A stretch of 64,000 bases of DNA from Afipia sp. 64-13 (GTDB lineage Bacteria > Pseudomonadota > Alphaproteobacteria > Rhizobiales > Xanthobacteraceae). The stretch is taken from the NCBI GenBank assembly GCA_001897755.1, contig MKUJ01000001.1, positions 254,102 through 318,101 on the forward strand, read 5' to 3'. Of this stretch, positions 19,059 through 28,975 are shown piece by piece. Positions within the stretch are counted from its first letter, which is position 1; each line of letters starts with the position of its first letter. The notes under the pieces were generated by a model, which worked only from the letters and a program-made list of their open reading frames with translations, did not search any database and was not told the origin of the DNA. A program made the position numbers and the translations under genes.

Positions 19059-20645
19059 ATGAACGAGACCTGCGGTTTAGCAACACGGCGCATCCTGTGC
19101 GTCTTCCCGAAATACTCGCCGTCGTTCGGCACGTTCGAATATGCCTATCCGCTGACCGATGGCGTGAAGGCCTTCATGCCGCCGCAGGGCCTGCTGCTGA
19201 TCGCGGCGGCGTTGCCTGCGCATTGGCAGGTGCGTTTCATCGACGAGAATATCGAGCCCGCCGCGCCGGAGGATTTCCGCTGGGCCGATGCGGTGTTCGT
19301 CAGCGGCATGCACATCCAGCGCCGGCAGATGCACGGAATCTGCGAACGGGCGCATGCCTATGGCCGGCCTGCCGTGCTCGGCGGGCCTTCGGTCAGCGCC
19401 TCGCCGCAGGCGTATCCCGATTTCGACTATCTGCATATCGGTGAGCTTGGCGATGCCACCGAGGAATTATTCCGGCGTATTTCCGACAATCCGGCGCGCC
19501 CGCCGCGACAGGTGGTGCTGGAGACGCACGAGCGGCGCGACATGGCGGAGTTTCCGCTGCCGGCCTATGAGCTGATTCCGCTGCGCAAATATTTTCTCGG
19601 CAGCATCCAGTTCTCCAGCGGCTGCCCGTATCAGTGCGAGTTCTGCGATATCCCGGCGCTGTACGGCCGCAATCCGCGATTGAAGACGCCGCAGCAGGTG
19701 CTGGCCGAGCTCGACAAGATGGTGGAATGCGGCCTGTCGGGCGCGGTCTATTTCGTCGACGACAATTTCATCGGCAACCGCAAGGCGACGCTCGAGCTGT
19801 TGCCGCATCTGGTGGCATGGCAGAAGCGCAACGGCTTCGCCATCCAGTTCGCCTGCGAGGCGACGCTCAACATCGCCAAGCGCCCCGAAATTCTCGAACT
19901 GATGCGCGAGGCGCTGTTTCTCACTGTGTTCTGTGGCATCGAGACGCCGGACCCGGCCGCGCTGAAGGCGATGTCCAAGCAGCACAACATGATGGTGCCG
20001 ATCCTCGAAGGCGTCGAGACGCTCAACCGTTACGGCCTCGAAGTGGTGTCGGGCATCATTCTCGGTCTCGACACCGACACGCTGGATGCGGGCGAGGGGA
20101 TTCTCGATTTCATCGACCGTTCGCAGATCCCGCTACTGACCATCAATCTCTTGCAGGCGCTGCCGCGCACGCCGCTGTGGGATCGGTTGAAGCGCGAAAA
20201 TCGTCTGGTGGATGACGAGGGCCGCGATTCGAACGTGAAATTTGTTCTGCCCTACGAGCATGTGGTTGCGACCTGGCGCGCATGCATGGGCCGCGCCTAT
20301 ACGCCGGAGAAAATGTTCGCGCGCTTTCAGCATCAGGTCGATCACACCTACTGCAACCGCATCACCCCGCCGAATTCGAAACAGCGCCGCTCATGGCCGA
20401 ACATCAAGCGCGCGCTCACCATGGTCGCCAGGATCGTCTGGCACGCCGGCGTGCGCAGCGACTATCGCCGCGAGTTCTGGAGATTCGCATGGCCGCGCAT
20501 CAAGGCGGGCGATATCGAACGGCTGATCAGTTGCGGGCTGGTGGCCCATCACCTCATCACCTTCGCGCGCGAAGCTTCGCGCGGGCGGCAGACCGCGTCC
20601 TATTACTCCGACAAGGTGCAGGACATCCAGATCGCCGCCGAATAG
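19059..20645 (+). CDS. hpnP: B12-binding radical SAM protein, probable hopanoid C-2 methylase HpnP
   Basis: Cobalamin-binding-like N-terminus; radical SAM CPYQCEFCDIP; next to hpnCDE-shc; long C-terminal extension. Confidence 0.8.
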   Translation: MNETCGLATRRILCVFPKYSPSFGTFEYAYPLTDGVKAFMPPQGLLLIAAALPAHWQVRFIDENIEPAAPEDFRWADAVFVSGMHIQRRQMHGICERAHAYGRPAVLGGPSVSASPQAYPDFDYLHIGELGDATEELFRRISDNPARPPRQVVLETHERRDMAEFPLPAYELIPLRKYFLGSIQFSSGCPYQCEFCDIPALYGRNPRLKTPQQVLAELDKMVECGLSGAVYFVDDNFIGNRKATLELLPHLVAWQKRNGFAIQFACEATLNIAKRPEILELMREALFLTVFCGIETPDPAALKAMSKQHNMMVPILEGVETLNRYGLEVVSGIILGLDTDTLDAGEGILDFIDRSQIPLLTINLLQALPRTPLWDRLKRENRLVDDEGRDSNVKFVLPYEHVVATWRACMGRAYTPEKMFARFQHQVDHTYCNRITPPNSKQRRSWPNIKRALTMVARIVWHAGVRSDYRREFWRFAWPRIKAGDIERLISCGLVAHHLITFAREASRGRQTASYYSDKVQDIQIAAE

Positions 20646-20673
20646 GCCGTGGCGGCGGGCGGGCGTGGCAATA

Positions 20674-20688
20674 TGACATGTTATGTCA
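20674..20688. promoter_or_regulatory. Candidate operator TGACAT-GTT-ATGTCA in the hpnP-hpnC intergenic region
   Basis: Perfect 6-bp inverted repeat with 3-bp spacer in an AT-richer gap. Confidence 0.35.
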
Positions 20689-20963
20689 GTTTAATCCTGA
20701 GTTCATGCCGATTTCATCATGGATCGCGATGCTCGCGGTTCCGGATTTATTAAGGTATTGGAATTATGAGATTTTTTGTGGTTCGGGGGCACTCGCATTC
20801 GCTCTCGCGCTGCGATATCATGCGCCGTCCCGTTTTCGGGGCCGATCTCCCTTAATCATGTTGGGTTCATGGTGTTCAGGATCAGTTGCACAAGCTGGTA
20901 TGTCCGCAGGCATGGCGGAACGTCGGGACGGACGATCCGCGCCGAAGGAGCGGTGCGCGTCCG

Positions 20964-21842
20964 ATGACCAGCGCAGGTGAGTTGCGCTCCGGCAAGGGGC
21001 ACAAGGACGAGAACTTTCCCGTCGCGTCGTGGATCATCCATCCGCGTCATCGCGCGCCGATTCTGGCGTTCTATAATTTCGTGCGCACCGCGGACGACAT
21101 CGCCGATCACGCGACGCTGCCGGCGCAGGACAAGCTCGATCAACTCGATCGCATGCAGGACGAATTGCTCGGCAGCGGTGCGGCGCAGCCCGAGGCGCTG
21201 GCGTTGCGCGAGGCGCTCGCCGCGCGCGGATTGTCGCCGCAGCACGCGCTCGATCTGCTCACCGCGTTCCGCATGGACGTTACCAAGCTGCGCTACGAAA
21301 GCTGGGACGATCTCATTCACTACTGCTCGTTCTCGGCGATGCCGGTCGGCCGTTTCGTGCTCGACGTGCATGGCGAGGACCGCGCGACCTGGGTCGCCAA
21401 CGATAAATTGTGCGCGGCGTTGCAGATCAACAATCATTTGCAGGATTGCGGCAAGGACTATCGCACGCTCAACCGTATCTATCTGCCGCTCGATGCCTTG
21501 CAGGCGTCCGGTGTATCGGTGGAGATGCTGGGCGAGGCAAGGGCGTCCGCGCCACTCCTCGATTGTCTGCACAAGCTCGCGGTGCGCAACGAACAGTTGC
21601 TCGCCGAGAGCCGCGCCTTCAGCGCCGAGGTGCAGGACAAGCGTCTGGGCATGGAGATCGCCGTGATCGATATCTTCGCGCGCAGGATCGCCGACCTCAT
21701 CAAGACGCGCGATCCGCTCAGCGAGCGCGTGCATCTTTCCAAATTCGCCATGTTGGGACTTGCAGCGTCCGCCGCCGCGGGCGAGTGGCTGCGCCGTTTG
21801 GGCGGCCGCGCGCCGCTCTCCCGACTATCGACGGGCGCATGA
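20964..21842 (+). CDS. hpnC: Squalene biosynthesis protein HpnC
   Basis: Squalene/phytoene synthase family (NFVRTADDIADHATLPAQDKLDQLD; LQINNHLQDCGKDYRTLNRIYLP), first gene of the hpnCDE set; start placed at MTSAGELRSGKG. Confidence 0.93.
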   Translation: MTSAGELRSGKGHKDENFPVASWIIHPRHRAPILAFYNFVRTADDIADHATLPAQDKLDQLDRMQDELLGSGAAQPEALALREALAARGLSPQHALDLLTAFRMDVTKLRYESWDDLIHYCSFSAMPVGRFVLDVHGEDRATWVANDKLCAALQINNHLQDCGKDYRTLNRIYLPLDALQASGVSVEMLGEARASAPLLDCLHKLAVRNEQLLAESRAFSAEVQDKRLGMEIAVIDIFARRIADLIKTRDPLSERVHLSKFAMLGLAASAAAGEWLRRLGGRAPLSRLSTGA

Positions 21843-21848
21843 TTTCCC

Positions 21849-22676
21849 ATGAATGACGTGACAGCAACACCGGCGGGCTCGGCTTCGGGCAGTTCGTTCT
21901 ACGCGGCGATGCGGATCCTGCCGCGCGCGCAGCGCGATGCGATGTTCCTGATCTACAGCTTCTGCCGTCAGGTCGATGACATCGCCGATTCCGATGGTCC
22001 GCGCGAGGAGCGCCTTGCCGCGCTCGACGAATGGCGGCGCGATGTCGACGCGCTCTATGCGGGCAATCCGCCGGCGCGGCTGCGCGACTACGTTGCGGCG
22101 GTGAAGGAATTCGGCCTGAAGCGCGACGATTTCATCGCCATCATCGATGGCATGGAAATGGATGTGCCGGCCGATATCCGTGCGCCCGACGCGGCGACGC
22201 TCGATCTTTACTGCGACCGGGTCGCGAGCGCGGTGGGGCGGTTGTCGGTGCGCGTGTTCGGTCTGCCGGAACAGGATGGCATTCTGCTGTCGCATTATCT
22301 GGGTCGTGCCCTGCAACTGACCAACATCCTGCGCGATATCGACGAGGATGCTGGCCTCGGCCGTCTCTATCTGCCGCGCGAACTGCTCGATGCCGCCGGC
22401 GTTTCTTCGCGCGATCCGGCGGCTGTGATCGCCGATCCCAATCTGCCGAAGGCCTGCGTGCCGCTGGCGATGCAGGCGCTCGGACACTTCCAGAAAGCGG
22501 ACGAGATCATGGCGCGCAATGCGCGCCGCACCGTCCGCGCGCCGCGCATCATGTCGCACTATTATCGCGCCATCTTCGAGAAACTGCTGGCGCGCGGTTT
22601 CGCGTTGCCGCGCCCTCCCGTCAAGCTGAGCAAAGCCGCCAAGATGTCCATCCTCCTGCGATACGCCGTGATCTGA
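21849..22676 (+). CDS. hpnD: Presqualene diphosphate synthase HpnD
   Basis: SGSSFYAAMRILPRAQRDAMFLIYSFCRQVDDIADSDG; LGRALQLTNILRDIDEDAGLGRLYLPREL. Confidence 0.93.
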   Translation: MNDVTATPAGSASGSSFYAAMRILPRAQRDAMFLIYSFCRQVDDIADSDGPREERLAALDEWRRDVDALYAGNPPARLRDYVAAVKEFGLKRDDFIAIIDGMEMDVPADIRAPDAATLDLYCDRVASAVGRLSVRVFGLPEQDGILLSHYLGRALQLTNILRDIDEDAGLGRLYLPRELLDAAGVSSRDPAAVIADPNLPKACVPLAMQALGHFQKADEIMARNARRTVRAPRIMSHYYRAIFEKLLARGFALPRPPVKLSKAAKMSILLRYAVI

Positions 22677-23935
22677 TGACCCAAACAGCTCACATTATCG
22701 GGGCAGGTCTGTCGGGATTGTCAGCCGCAGTGCGGCTCGCCAATGCCGGATTCGAGATCCACGTGCACGAGGCGACGCAGAACGCCGGCGGGCGCTGCCG
22801 GTCTTACTTCGATGCTGCGACTAATCTGACAATCGACAACGGCAACCATCTGATGCTGTCGGGGAATACGCATGCGCTTGCCTATGCGCGTTCGATCGGC
22901 AGCGAGTCCGGTCTTGTCGGTCCGGAGCGCGCGCAGTTTCCGTTTGCCGATGTCGAGACCGGCGAACGCTGGACGCTCGATCTTGGCGACAGCCGCTTTC
23001 CGTCATGGCTGTTCGATGCGGATCGCCGCGTACCCGAGACCGGCGTCATCGATTATCTTAAAATGCTGCCGCTGGCATGGGCGAGCGCCAATGCGCTGGT
23101 CGGAGACACCGTCGCCTGCGATGGCGCGCTCTATCGCCGTCTGGTCGGGCCGTTGTTGCTCGCCGCGCTCAATGTCGATCCGCCGTCGGGCTCGGCGGGA
23201 CTTGCCGGCGCCATCGTGCGCGAAACGCTGCTGGCCGGCGGCGCATCCTGCCGCCCGCTGATCGCGCGTGACGGGCTTAGCAGCGTTCTGATCGATCCGG
23301 CGCTCGCGATGCTGCGCGGCAAGGGCGCTTCGATCCGGCTGATGCATGAGCTACGGCGGATCGAGACATCGGCGGATCGCGTCACCGGCCTTGATTTCGG
23401 CGATGGCACCACTGCGCTGGGTGAGGACGATGTGGTGGTGCTCGCGGTGCCGGCGCGTTCGGCGTCGACCATTCTGCCCGGGCTGAAGACGCCGACCAAA
23501 TTCCGCGCCATCGTCAATGCGCATTTCCGTTACGTGCCGCCGCAGGGCACGCCGCCGGTCACCGGCGTGATCGGTGGACTGATCGAGTGGCTGTTCGCGT
23601 TTCCGGATCGTCTGTCCGTCACCATCAGCGATGCCGATCGCCTCGTGAACATGCCGCGCGAGGAACTTGCACGTGCGATCTGGCGTGACATCTGCAAGGT
23701 CGCGAAGCTCGATGACAGTGTTGCCGAAGGCCCGCTGCCGCCGTGGCAGATCGTGCGCGAGCGTAGGGCCACTTTCGAGGCGACGCCTGAACAGAACGCA
23801 TTGCGTCCCGGTCCCGTGACGCAGTGGAAAAACCTGATGCTGGCCGGCGACTGGACCGACACCGGACTGCCGGCCACCATCGAAGGCTCGATCCGCTCCG
23901 GCGACCGGGCCGCCGATCTCATCCTCAAGCAATAA
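22676..23935 (+). CDS. hpnE: Hydroxysqualene dehydroxylase / squalene-associated FAD oxidoreductase HpnE
   Basis: MTQTAHIIGAGLSGLSAAVRLANAGFEIHVHEATQNAGGRCRSYFD; LAGDWTDTGLPATIEGSIRSGDRAA; start overlaps the hpnD stop. Confidence 0.93.
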   Translation: MTQTAHIIGAGLSGLSAAVRLANAGFEIHVHEATQNAGGRCRSYFDAATNLTIDNGNHLMLSGNTHALAYARSIGSESGLVGPERAQFPFADVETGERWTLDLGDSRFPSWLFDADRRVPETGVIDYLKMLPLAWASANALVGDTVACDGALYRRLVGPLLLAALNVDPPSGSAGLAGAIVRETLLAGGASCRPLIARDGLSSVLIDPALAMLRGKGASIRLMHELRRIETSADRVTGLDFGDGTTALGEDDVVVLAVPARSASTILPGLKTPTKFRAIVNAHFRYVPPQGTPPVTGVIGGLIEWLFAFPDRLSVTISDADRLVNMPREELARAIWRDICKVAKLDDSVAEGPLPPWQIVRERRATFEATPEQNALRPGPVTQWKNLMLAGDWTDTGLPATIEGSIRSGDRAADLILKQ

Positions 23936-23958
23936 GAACGGACGACCCCAAACTCATC

Positions 23959-25926
23959 ATGACCATGACGTTCGATCAGCAGAGCACCGCGCCGGCCGCC
24001 GAAGGTCTTGCCGCCAGCATTTCCTCGGCAGGCCGCGCCATGCTTGGAAACCGTCAGGAGGACGGCCATTGGGTGTTCGAGCTCGAGGCCGACGTCACGA
24101 TTCCGGCCGAGTACGTCCTGCTGCGTCATTATCTCGCCGAGCCTGTGGATGCGCAGATCGAAGCCAAGATCGGCCGATATCTGCGGCGCATGCAGAACGA
24201 CAACGGCGGATGGTCGCTGTTCTACGGCCATGAGTTCGACATGAGCGCCAGCGTGAAGGCTTACTTCGCGCTCAAGATGATCGGCGACTCGCCCGATGCG
24301 CCGCATATGAAGAAGGCGCGCGAGACGATGCTGGCACGCGGCGGCGCGGCCAGGAGCAACGTGTTCACGCGCATCATGCTGGCGCTGTTCGGTGTGCTGA
24401 CGTGGCGTGCGGTGCCGATGATGCCGGTCGAGATCATGCTGCTGCCGCGCTGGTTTCCGTTCCACCTCAGCAAGATTTCATACTGGGCGCGCACGGTGAT
24501 CGTGCCGCTGCTGGTGTTGATGACGTTGCGGCCGCGGGCGCGCAATCCGCTCGGCATCGGCGTCGATGAACTATTCCTCGAGGATCCGAAAACCATCGGG
24601 CCGACCCCGAAGGCGCCGCACCAGAGCCAGCTCTGGTTCACCGCTTTCGACATTCTCGACAAGATGCTGCGCATCGCCGATCCGTTCTTCCCGAAGAAGA
24701 TGCGGCAGCGCTCGATCAGGAAGGCGGAGGAGTTCGTCACCGAACGGCTCAACGGCGTCGACGGACTTGGCGCGATCTTCCCGGCGATGGCCAACAGCGT
24801 GATGATGTATGATCTGCTGGGCTATCCGAAGGACGACCCGCGCTATGTGATGGCGCGGGAATCGGTCGAGCGGCTGCTGGTGATCCATGAGGACGAGGCG
24901 TACTGCCAGCCTTGCGTCTCGCCGATATGGGACACCGCGCTGGCCGCGCACGCTATGATCGAGTCGGGCGAGGACGACGACATCTCTGCCGCTATGAAGG
25001 CGCTCGACTGGCTTGCGCCGCGTCAGGTGCTCGATGTCGAGGGTGACTGGGCGGTGAAGCGGCCCGGCGTGCGGCCCGGCGGCTGGGCTTTCCAGTACAA
25101 CAACGCGCATTATCCCGATCTCGACGACACCGCCGTCGTGGTGATGGCGATGGATCGCGCGCGCGGGCTTGGCGCCGGCACCAAATATGACGAGGCGATC
25201 GCGCGTGGGCGCGAGTGGATCATCGGCCTGCAGAGCGTCGATGGCGGCTGGGCCGCGTTCGACGCCGACAATCTCGAATATTATCTCAACAACATTCCGT
25301 TCGCCGATCATGGCGCGCTGCTCGATCCGCCGACCGACGACGTCACCGCGCGTTGCGTCTCGATGCTGGCGCAGCTTGGCGAGACCGTGGAGAATTCGCT
25401 GCCGCTGAAGCGTGGCGTCGATTATCTGCGCGGCACCCAGCTTGCGGACGGCTCGTGGTTCGGGCGCTGGGGCGTCAATTACATCTACGGCACCTGGTCC
25501 ACGCTGTGCGCGCTTAACGCCGCGGGCGTGCCGCATGACGATCCGGCGATCAAGAAGGCGGCGGACTGGCTGGTCGCGATCCAGAATCCGGACGGCGGCT
25601 GGGGCGAGGACGGCAACAGCTACCGGCTTGATTACAAGGGTTATGAGCGCTCCGAGAGCACGGCGTCCCAGACGGCCTGGGCGACGCTGGCGCTGATGGC
25701 TGCCGGCCGGGTGGACGATGCTGCGGCGGAGCGGGGAATCGCGTATCTGACGCGGACCCAGAACGCAGAAGGGCTATGGAACGAGCCGAACTACACCGGG
25801 GGCGGGTTCCCACGTGTGTTCTATTTGCGATACCACGGATATTCTAAGTTCTTTCCGCTCTGGGCGCTGGCGCGCTATCGCAACCTACGTAATAGTAACA
25901 GCCGCTTCACAGGGGTCGGAATGTGA
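23959..25926 (+). CDS. shc: Squalene-hopene cyclase
   Basis: DXDD motif (PDLDDTAVVVMAM), multiple QW motifs (QNPDGGWGED, QSVDGGWAAFD, QNAEGLWNE). Confidence 0.96.
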   Translation: MTMTFDQQSTAPAAEGLAASISSAGRAMLGNRQEDGHWVFELEADVTIPAEYVLLRHYLAEPVDAQIEAKIGRYLRRMQNDNGGWSLFYGHEFDMSASVKAYFALKMIGDSPDAPHMKKARETMLARGGAARSNVFTRIMLALFGVLTWRAVPMMPVEIMLLPRWFPFHLSKISYWARTVIVPLLVLMTLRPRARNPLGIGVDELFLEDPKTIGPTPKAPHQSQLWFTAFDILDKMLRIADPFFPKKMRQRSIRKAEEFVTERLNGVDGLGAIFPAMANSVMMYDLLGYPKDDPRYVMARESVERLLVIHEDEAYCQPCVSPIWDTALAAHAMIESGEDDDISAAMKALDWLAPRQVLDVEGDWAVKRPGVRPGGWAFQYNNAHYPDLDDTAVVVMAMDRARGLGAGTKYDEAIARGREWIIGLQSVDGGWAAFDADNLEYYLNNIPFADHGALLDPPTDDVTARCVSMLAQLGETVENSLPLKRGVDYLRGTQLADGSWFGRWGVNYIYGTWSTLCALNAAGVPHDDPAIKKAADWLVAIQNPDGGWGEDGNSYRLDYKGYERSESTASQTAWATLALMAAGRVDDAAAERGIAYLTRTQNAEGLWNEPNYTGGGFPRVFYLRYHGYSKFFPLWALARYRNLRNSNSRFTGVGM

Positions 25927-26645
25927 TGATGAGCGAGGGCGGCGACGCCTCGAGAGACGGACTGCCGGTTCTGATCGTTACCGGCCTGAAACAGGAGGCC
26001 CGCATCGCTGCCGGCCCCGGCCTCACCGTCATCTGCAGTTCGAGCAACCCGGTGCAATTGCGCGAGATGATGGTCTCGTTCGATCCGGAGAGCATTCGCG
26101 GGATCGTCAGCTTCGGCGTGGCCGGCGGGCTTAACCCCGAGCTGCGCTCCGGCGACATCGTGATCGCCTCCGAGATCGTTGCCGCCGAGCATCGCTGGGC
26201 AACGGCGTCTTCGCTCACCGAAATGCTGATCGCGCTACCGGCGAGGGGCAAACGCACCGTCATCAACGGCGTGCTCGCCGGCGTCGAGGAGGTCGTGCTC
26301 GGCCAACTCGGCAAGGCCGCGCTGCGCGCCACCACGGGCGCCGACGCGGTGGATATGGAAAGCCATATCGCCGCACGCTACGCCGAGGAGCATGGCCTGC
26401 CGTTCGCGGCGTTGCGGGTGATCAGCGATCCGGCGCATCGCGCGTTGCCCGAGGTGGCGGCGAAGGCGCTGAAGCCGAACGGCGATGTCGATATCTGGAA
26501 AGTGATGCGAGGCATCGCGCGCAATCCGTCGGAGATCCGCGCGCTGGTGTCGAGCGGCCGCGATTTCAATCGCGCGCTGCGTGGTCTGCGCGATTATCGG
26601 GAGCACCTCGACGGCGCCGGCGATCGGGCCGAAGAAGAGGCCTGA
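25926..26645 (+). CDS. hpnG: Hopanoid-associated phosphorylase HpnG
   Basis: Nucleoside phosphorylase-like (GIVSFGVAGGLNPELRSGDIVIASEIV; GADAVDMESHIAARYAEEHGLPFAALRVISDPA), directly after shc. Confidence 0.92.
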   Translation: MMSEGGDASRDGLPVLIVTGLKQEARIAAGPGLTVICSSSNPVQLREMMVSFDPESIRGIVSFGVAGGLNPELRSGDIVIASEIVAAEHRWATASSLTEMLIALPARGKRTVINGVLAGVEEVVLGQLGKAALRATTGADAVDMESHIAARYAEEHGLPFAALRVISDPAHRALPEVAAKALKPNGDVDIWKVMRGIARNPSEIRALVSSGRDFNRALRGLRDYREHLDGAGDRAEEEA

Positions 26646-26691
26646 TCTTAAGGGATCGCCGCCCGCCGTCTGTCGTCCAAAGACTTGCGGG

Positions 26692-26729
26692 CAGACAACC
26701 GACAAAACAACAGACAACCCACAAAACAA
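26692..26729. repeat. 19-bp tandem direct repeat (cagacaaccgacaaaacaa / cagacaacccacaaaacaa)
   Basis: Two adjacent units, one mismatch, just before the terminator hairpin. Confidence 0.8.
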
Positions 26730-26758
26730 AAGGCGCGATTTGTATCGCGCCTTTTGTT
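26725..26758. terminator. Bidirectional terminator between convergent hpnG and hpnH
   Basis: 15-bp perfect stem AACAAAAGGCGCGAT-TTGT-ATCGCGCCTTTTGTT. Confidence 0.85.
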
Positions 26759-26781
26759 ATTTGCTGAGCCGTGTTTGGCCT

Positions 26782-27984
26782 TTATGCGGCGGTCGTCGCC
26801 TTGGTCTCGGCAGCCACCGGAGCGGATTTGGCGGCGGCGAGCTTGGCGGCGGCCTTCGCCTCTGCCTCCTTGGCCTCGTCAGAGCGAATCTCGGAAAGGC
26901 GCTTCTGCACCTCGGACGAGAACACGTACTGCGCCGGGCGCTGCTTCGACAGATCGATCTCCGGCGCCATCGGACCGCTGGTCTTGATGCCGCGGATCGC
27001 GACCCACGCCGCCTTGAGCGGATTGGTGATCGCCGCGTTGGCCGCGGTCGGCTCGTAGCCGCAATGCGCCATGCAGTTGGCGCACTTTTCGTACTTGCCG
27101 GTGCCGTAGGAATCCCAATCGGTGGTGTCCATCAGCTCCTTGAAGGTCTTGGTGTAACCTTCGCCGAGCAGATAGCACGGCTTCTGCCAGCCGAAGATGT
27201 TGCGCGCGGGCATGCCCCACGGCTCGCAATGGAAGTTCTGGTTGCCGGCGAGGAAGTCGAGGAACAGGCTCGAGTGCATGAAATTCCACTTCTTGCCCTT
27301 GCCGCGCGCGAACACGCCGCGGAACAGCTCCTTGGTCTTCTTGCGATTGAGGAAGTGCTCCTGGTCCGGCGCGCGCTCATAGGCGTAGCCGGGCGAGATC
27401 GAGACGCCGACGCCGAGCTCGGTGGTAAAATCCAGAAACTTCGCAATCTCCTCGGCCGGATAGTTGTCGAAGATCGTGGCATTGACGTTGACGGTGAAGC
27501 CGCGCGCCTTCGCCGCCTTGATCGCGGAGACGGCGCGGTCGAACACGCCCTTCTGACACACCGACTGGTCGTGATGTTCCTTCAGGCCATCGAGATGGAC
27601 CGAGAAGAACAAATAGGGCGAGGGCTCGAACAGATCGAGCTTCTTCTCCAACAGCAGCGCGTTGGTGCAGAGCGAGACGAACTTCTTGCGCGCCACGAGG
27701 CCGCGCACGATCTCGCCGATCTCCTTGTGGATCAGCGGCTCGCCGCCCGGAATGGCGACCATCGGCGCACCGCATTCCTCGGCCGCGTCCCAGCACTCTT
27801 GCGCGCTCATGCGGCGATTGAGGATCGCGTCGGGATAATCGATCTTGCCGCAGCCGGCGCAGGCGAGATTGCAGCGAAACAGCGGCTCCAGCATCAGCAC
27901 CAGCGGATAGCGTTTCCGACCGAGAAGCTTCTGCTTCACCAGGTAGGACCCGATCTTGATTTCCTTGAAAAACGGTATGGCCAT
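26782..27984 (-). CDS. hpnH: Adenosyl-hopene transferase HpnH (radical SAM)
   Basis: Radical SAM motif CNLACAGCGKI; MAIPFFKEIKIGSYLVKQKLLGRKRYPLVLMLEPLFRCNL; CEPWGMPARNIFGWQKPCYLL. Confidence 0.95.
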   Translation of the reverse strand: MAIPFFKEIKIGSYLVKQKLLGRKRYPLVLMLEPLFRCNLACAGCGKIDYPDAILNRRMSAQECWDAAEECGAPMVAIPGGEPLIHKEIGEIVRGLVARKKFVSLCTNALLLEKKLDLFEPSPYLFFSVHLDGLKEHHDQSVCQKGVFDRAVSAIKAAKARGFTVNVNATIFDNYPAEEIAKFLDFTTELGVGVSISPGYAYERAPDQEHFLNRKKTKELFRGVFARGKGKKWNFMHSSLFLDFLAGNQNFHCEPWGMPARNIFGWQKPCYLLGEGYTKTFKELMDTTDWDSYGTGKYEKCANCMAHCGYEPTAANAAITNPLKAAWVAIRGIKTSGPMAPEIDLSKQRPAQYVFSSEVQKRLSEIRSDEAKEAEAKAAAKLAAAKSAPVAAETKATTAA

Positions 27985-28008
27985 GAGCAGCGGTCTTTCT
28001 TGATCTTA

Positions 28009-28953
28009 TTAAAGGTGAGATGCGGTCCTGACCGAAGCCAATTCCGCAGGCAGCCTGAATTCGATGTTTTCTTCGCGACCCGGCACCACCGATACGGTGA
28101 CCGGCCCGATTCGCCGCAAGGCGTCAATCACGTCGTCGACGAGGATTTCGGGCGCCGATGCGCCGGCGGTGATGCCGACGGTCCGGGCGCCCTTCAGCCA
28201 AAGCGGGTTGAGCTCGCTTCCGTCCGCGATCAGGTAGCTCGGCACGCCGACTTCGGTGCCGATTTCCCGCAGGCGGTTGGAATTGGAGCTGTTGGTGGCG
28301 CCGACGACCAAAATGACGTCAACAAGCTTGCTGAGGTCTCGTACCGAAGACTGGCGATTTTGTGTCGCATAGCAGATGTCGCGGGTGTCCGGACCCTCGA
28401 GATCGGCGAAACGGTCTTCCAGTGCGGCGATAATATCCTTTGTATCGTCGACACTTAGCGTCGTCTGGGTGATGTAGGCGACGGGCTCGTCACTTGGCAG
28501 GTCCAGCGCAGCCACGTCCGCGACGCTTTGCACCAGATGGACCGGACCCGGTACCTGGCCCATGGTGCCGACCACTTCGGGATGCCCCTGATGGCCGATC
28601 AGGATCAGCCGCCGGCCCTTGGCGACGTAGCGCTTGCCCTGATTGTGCACCTTGGAGACGAGAGGGCAGGTGGCGTTGAGCACCGGCAGATCGCGCCGCG
28701 CGGCTTCTTCCTCGACGCTTCTGGCGACGCCATGGGCGCTGAACACGGTGATTGCGTTCGGCGGGACCTCGTGCAGATCCTCGACGAAGATCGCGCCTTT
28801 TGCCTTGAGGTTCTCGACCACGTATTTGTTATGCACGATCTCGTGCCGCACATAGACCGGCGGGCCATACTTCTCCAGCGCGCGCTCGACGATATCGATC
28901 GCGCGCACCACACCCGCGCAGAATCCGCGCGGCTGCGCCAGCAGGATTTGCAT
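28009..28953 (-). CDS. ispH: 4-hydroxy-3-methylbut-2-enyl diphosphate reductase
   Basis: [59 protein letters not shown]-type motifs. Confidence 0.96.
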   Translation of the reverse strand: MQILLAQPRGFCAGVVRAIDIVERALEKYGPPVYVRHEIVHNKYVVENLKAKGAIFVEDLHEVPPNAITVFSAHGVARSVEEEAARRDLPVLNATCPLVSKVHNQGKRYVAKGRRLILIGHQGHPEVVGTMGQVPGPVHLVQSVADVAALDLPSDEPVAYITQTTLSVDDTKDIIAALEDRFADLEGPDTRDICYATQNRQSSVRDLSKLVDVILVVGATNSSNSNRLREIGTEVGVPSYLIADGSELNPLWLKGARTVGITAGASAPEILVDDVIDALRRIGPVTVSVVPGREENIEFRLPAELASVRTASHL

Positions 28954-28975
28954 GGGGCGGCTCTCGCAGGGCTGT

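Noticed and set aside
26581-28458. 625-aa plus-strand ORF
   Set aside because: Antisense to hpnH and ispH, which have clear family motifs; composition is an artefact of codon bias.
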